A DNA stretch of 64,000 nt from Phreatobacter sp. (lineage in GTDB: Bacteria > Pseudomonadota > Alphaproteobacteria > Rhizobiales > Phreatobacteraceae). The notes under the pieces were generated by a model. That model had not been told where the DNA came from, made no database searches, and saw only the letters and a list, made by a program, of their open reading frames with translations. Position numbers and translations under genes: made by a program. The stretch covers positions 29,839 through 93,838 of the forward strand of contig NZ_JALHMP010000004.1 in NCBI RefSeq assembly GCF_022843985.1, in the 5' to 3' direction. Positions 63,149 through 64,000 of the stretch are shown here, piece by piece (the stretch's first letter is position 1; the number at the start of each line of letters is the position of its first letter).

Positions 63149-63808
63149 ATGGCACGCAGACCCCGTATCCTCGTCATCAACCCCAATTCCAATGAAGCCG
63201 TCACCGAGGGCCTGCGCCAGGCGGTGAAGCCGCTGACCTATGCCGACGGGCCGGAGATCGTCTGCGAGACGCTGGCCGAGGGACCCTTCGGCATCGAGAC
63301 GCAGGAACATGTGGAGAGCGTCACCCTGCCGCTGCGCCGCAAGGTGGAGGCCACCAACGATGCCGACGCCTTCATCATCGCCTGCTATTCCGACCCCGGC
63401 CTCTTCGTCGCCCGCGAGGGCACCAGCCGCCCGGTCTTCGGCATCGCCGAATGCGGCGTGCTGACCGCGCTCGCCCGCGCCGACCGCTTCGGCGTCATCG
63501 CCATCAAGTCGCGCTCCATCCCCCGCCACATCCGCTATCTCCGCCAGATGGGGCTGATGGAACGCCTCGCCGGCGAGCGGGCGCTGGAAATGTCGGTGGC
63601 CGAGACCGCCTCGGGCGACGGCACGCTCGCCCGCATGATCACCATCGGCCGCGAGCTCAAGGACCTCGACGGCGCCGGCGCCATCGTCATGGGCTGCGCC
63701 GGCATGGCCCGGCACAGGAAGCCGCTGGAGGACGCACTGGGCATCCCGGTGATCGATCCCACCCAGGCCGCCGTGACCATGGCGATCGGCACGCTGGCGG
63801 TGGGGTGA
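63149..63808 (+). CDS. Asp/Glu/hydantoin racemase family protein
   Basis: A 219-residue racemase of the hydantoin-racemase group. Catalytic cysteines are in IIACYSDPGL (near residue 79) and MGCAGM (near 180). The start MARRPRILVINPNSNEAVTEGL has the family's NPNS motif. It is divergent from the hydantoinase gene across 71 bases, likely sharing control. It would convert L- and D-5-substituted hydantoins so both reach the hydantoinase. Confidence 0.92.
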   Translation: MARRPRILVINPNSNEAVTEGLRQAVKPLTYADGPEIVCETLAEGPFGIETQEHVESVTLPLRRKVEATNDADAFIIACYSDPGLFVAREGTSRPVFGIAECGVLTALARADRFGVIAIKSRSIPRHIRYLRQMGLMERLAGERALEMSVAETASGDGTLARMITIGRELKDLDGAGAIVMGCAGMARHRKPLEDALGIPVIDPTQAAVTMAIGTLAVG

Positions 63809-63880
63809 GGATCAGGCCGGCATCGGGTGATGTGTTGCGTGTCACGCGCCCTGGACACCAGATGGGCGACGGTCGAACCG

Positions 63881-63940
63881 CCTCACCTCTCCCCGGCGGG
63901 GAGAGGTCGATCCGAGTGTAGCGAGGATCGGGTGAGGGGG
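63881..63940. repeat. Intergenic repeat, family C
   Basis: CCTCACCTCTCCCCGGCGGGGAGAGG followed by a second palindromic part GATCCGAGTGTAGCGAGGATC and GGGTGAGGGGG, so the ends are also complementary. Repeats of this kind are scattered through many Hyphomicrobiales genomes. The remaining bases to 64000 hold only a C-run and GC-rich low-complexity sequence. Confidence 0.75.
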
Positions 63941-64000
63941 AGAGTGGCTACAGGACGGGATCAGGGCGCCCCCCCCCCGCCGCCGGCCCGCGGGGCCCGC

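Noticed and set aside
63965..64000. C-run and GC-rich tail at the window end as a biological element
   Set aside because: It is low-complexity sequence with no structure I can interpret and may be sequencing error or a contig edge.

Overview
The window is about 64 kb of GC-rich, densely coding chromosomal DNA from an alphaproteobacterium, most likely a member of the Hyphomicrobiales (Rhizobiales). I cannot fix the genus. Pointers are the ethylmalonyl-CoA pathway pair ccr/ecm, the rpsT-dnaA neighbourhood, a CcrM-type GANTC methyltransferase, an RpoE-ChrR sigma/anti-sigma locus with its usual fatty-acid cluster, CIRCE-groESL, DUF1127 and DUF1330 proteins, and abundant short palindromic intergenic repeats. 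I see no prophage, insertion sequence, CRISPR array or recognisable defence island. This is core chromosome with some accessory metabolism.

Layout. 0-6.4 kb: a truncated membrane protein, a DUF1330 protein, crotonyl-CoA carboxylase/reductase (minus) facing a GlsB-type membrane protein and ethylmalonyl-CoA mutase (plus), then an acyl-CoA synthetase. 6.4-10 kb: a FemAB/GNAT-like protein and a polysaccharide flippase, and a parvulin foldase. 10-13.4 kb: secA with a structured leader, then tRNA-Ala(CGC). 13.5-19.3 kb: the sigma-E/ChrR locus: DUF2177, CFA-like methyltransferase, DUF1295, ChrR and RpoE, divergent from a flavin oxidoreductase and a DUF1365 protein. Both divergent transcripts start behind near-identical sigma-E-type promoters. 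19.3-25.1 kb: AraC and GbsR regulators, tRNA-Lys(CTT), a ROK kinase, leuA with a leucine-rich leader peptide and hairpin, and a DMT exporter. 25.2-32.5 kb: rpsT, a 0.66 kb non-coding interval with a perfect CtrA box, a rhodanese protein, dnaA, a secreted protein, dnaN, folD, grpE and a TRIC-family protein.

32.5-38.2 kb: a GIY-YIG protein embedded in palindromic repeats, hisS with an AT-richer internal patch, a two-gene periplasmic operon and gshA. 38.2-45.1 kb: a LysR regulator divergent from a DUF1127 protein, a TauE-type permease, an EamA transporter, a thioesterase, a GGDEF-EAL protein and a MarR regulator. 45.2-51.3 kb: CIRCE-groES-groEL, a tandem duplication downstream, then a three-component TRAP transporter. 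51.3-56 kb: an I78-like inhibitor, a three-gene ABC efflux operon and ccrM with a CtrA-like box. 56-64 kb: a zinc metallopeptidase, a LuxR response regulator, a serine protease, an M3 oligopeptidase, a Nudix hydrolase overlapping a hydantoinase, and a divergent hydantoin racemase; the last 190 bases hold a repeat and low-complexity sequence.

The most interesting signals are a ChrR protein that has lost the zinc ligands of its anti-sigma domain while keeping the cupin ligands, the paired sigma-E promoters, the leucine attenuator-like leader, and CtrA/GANTC signals near dnaA and ccrM that point to cell-cycle control. Starts were chosen by hand from ribosome-binding sites, overlaps and family lengths, and several are uncertain as noted.
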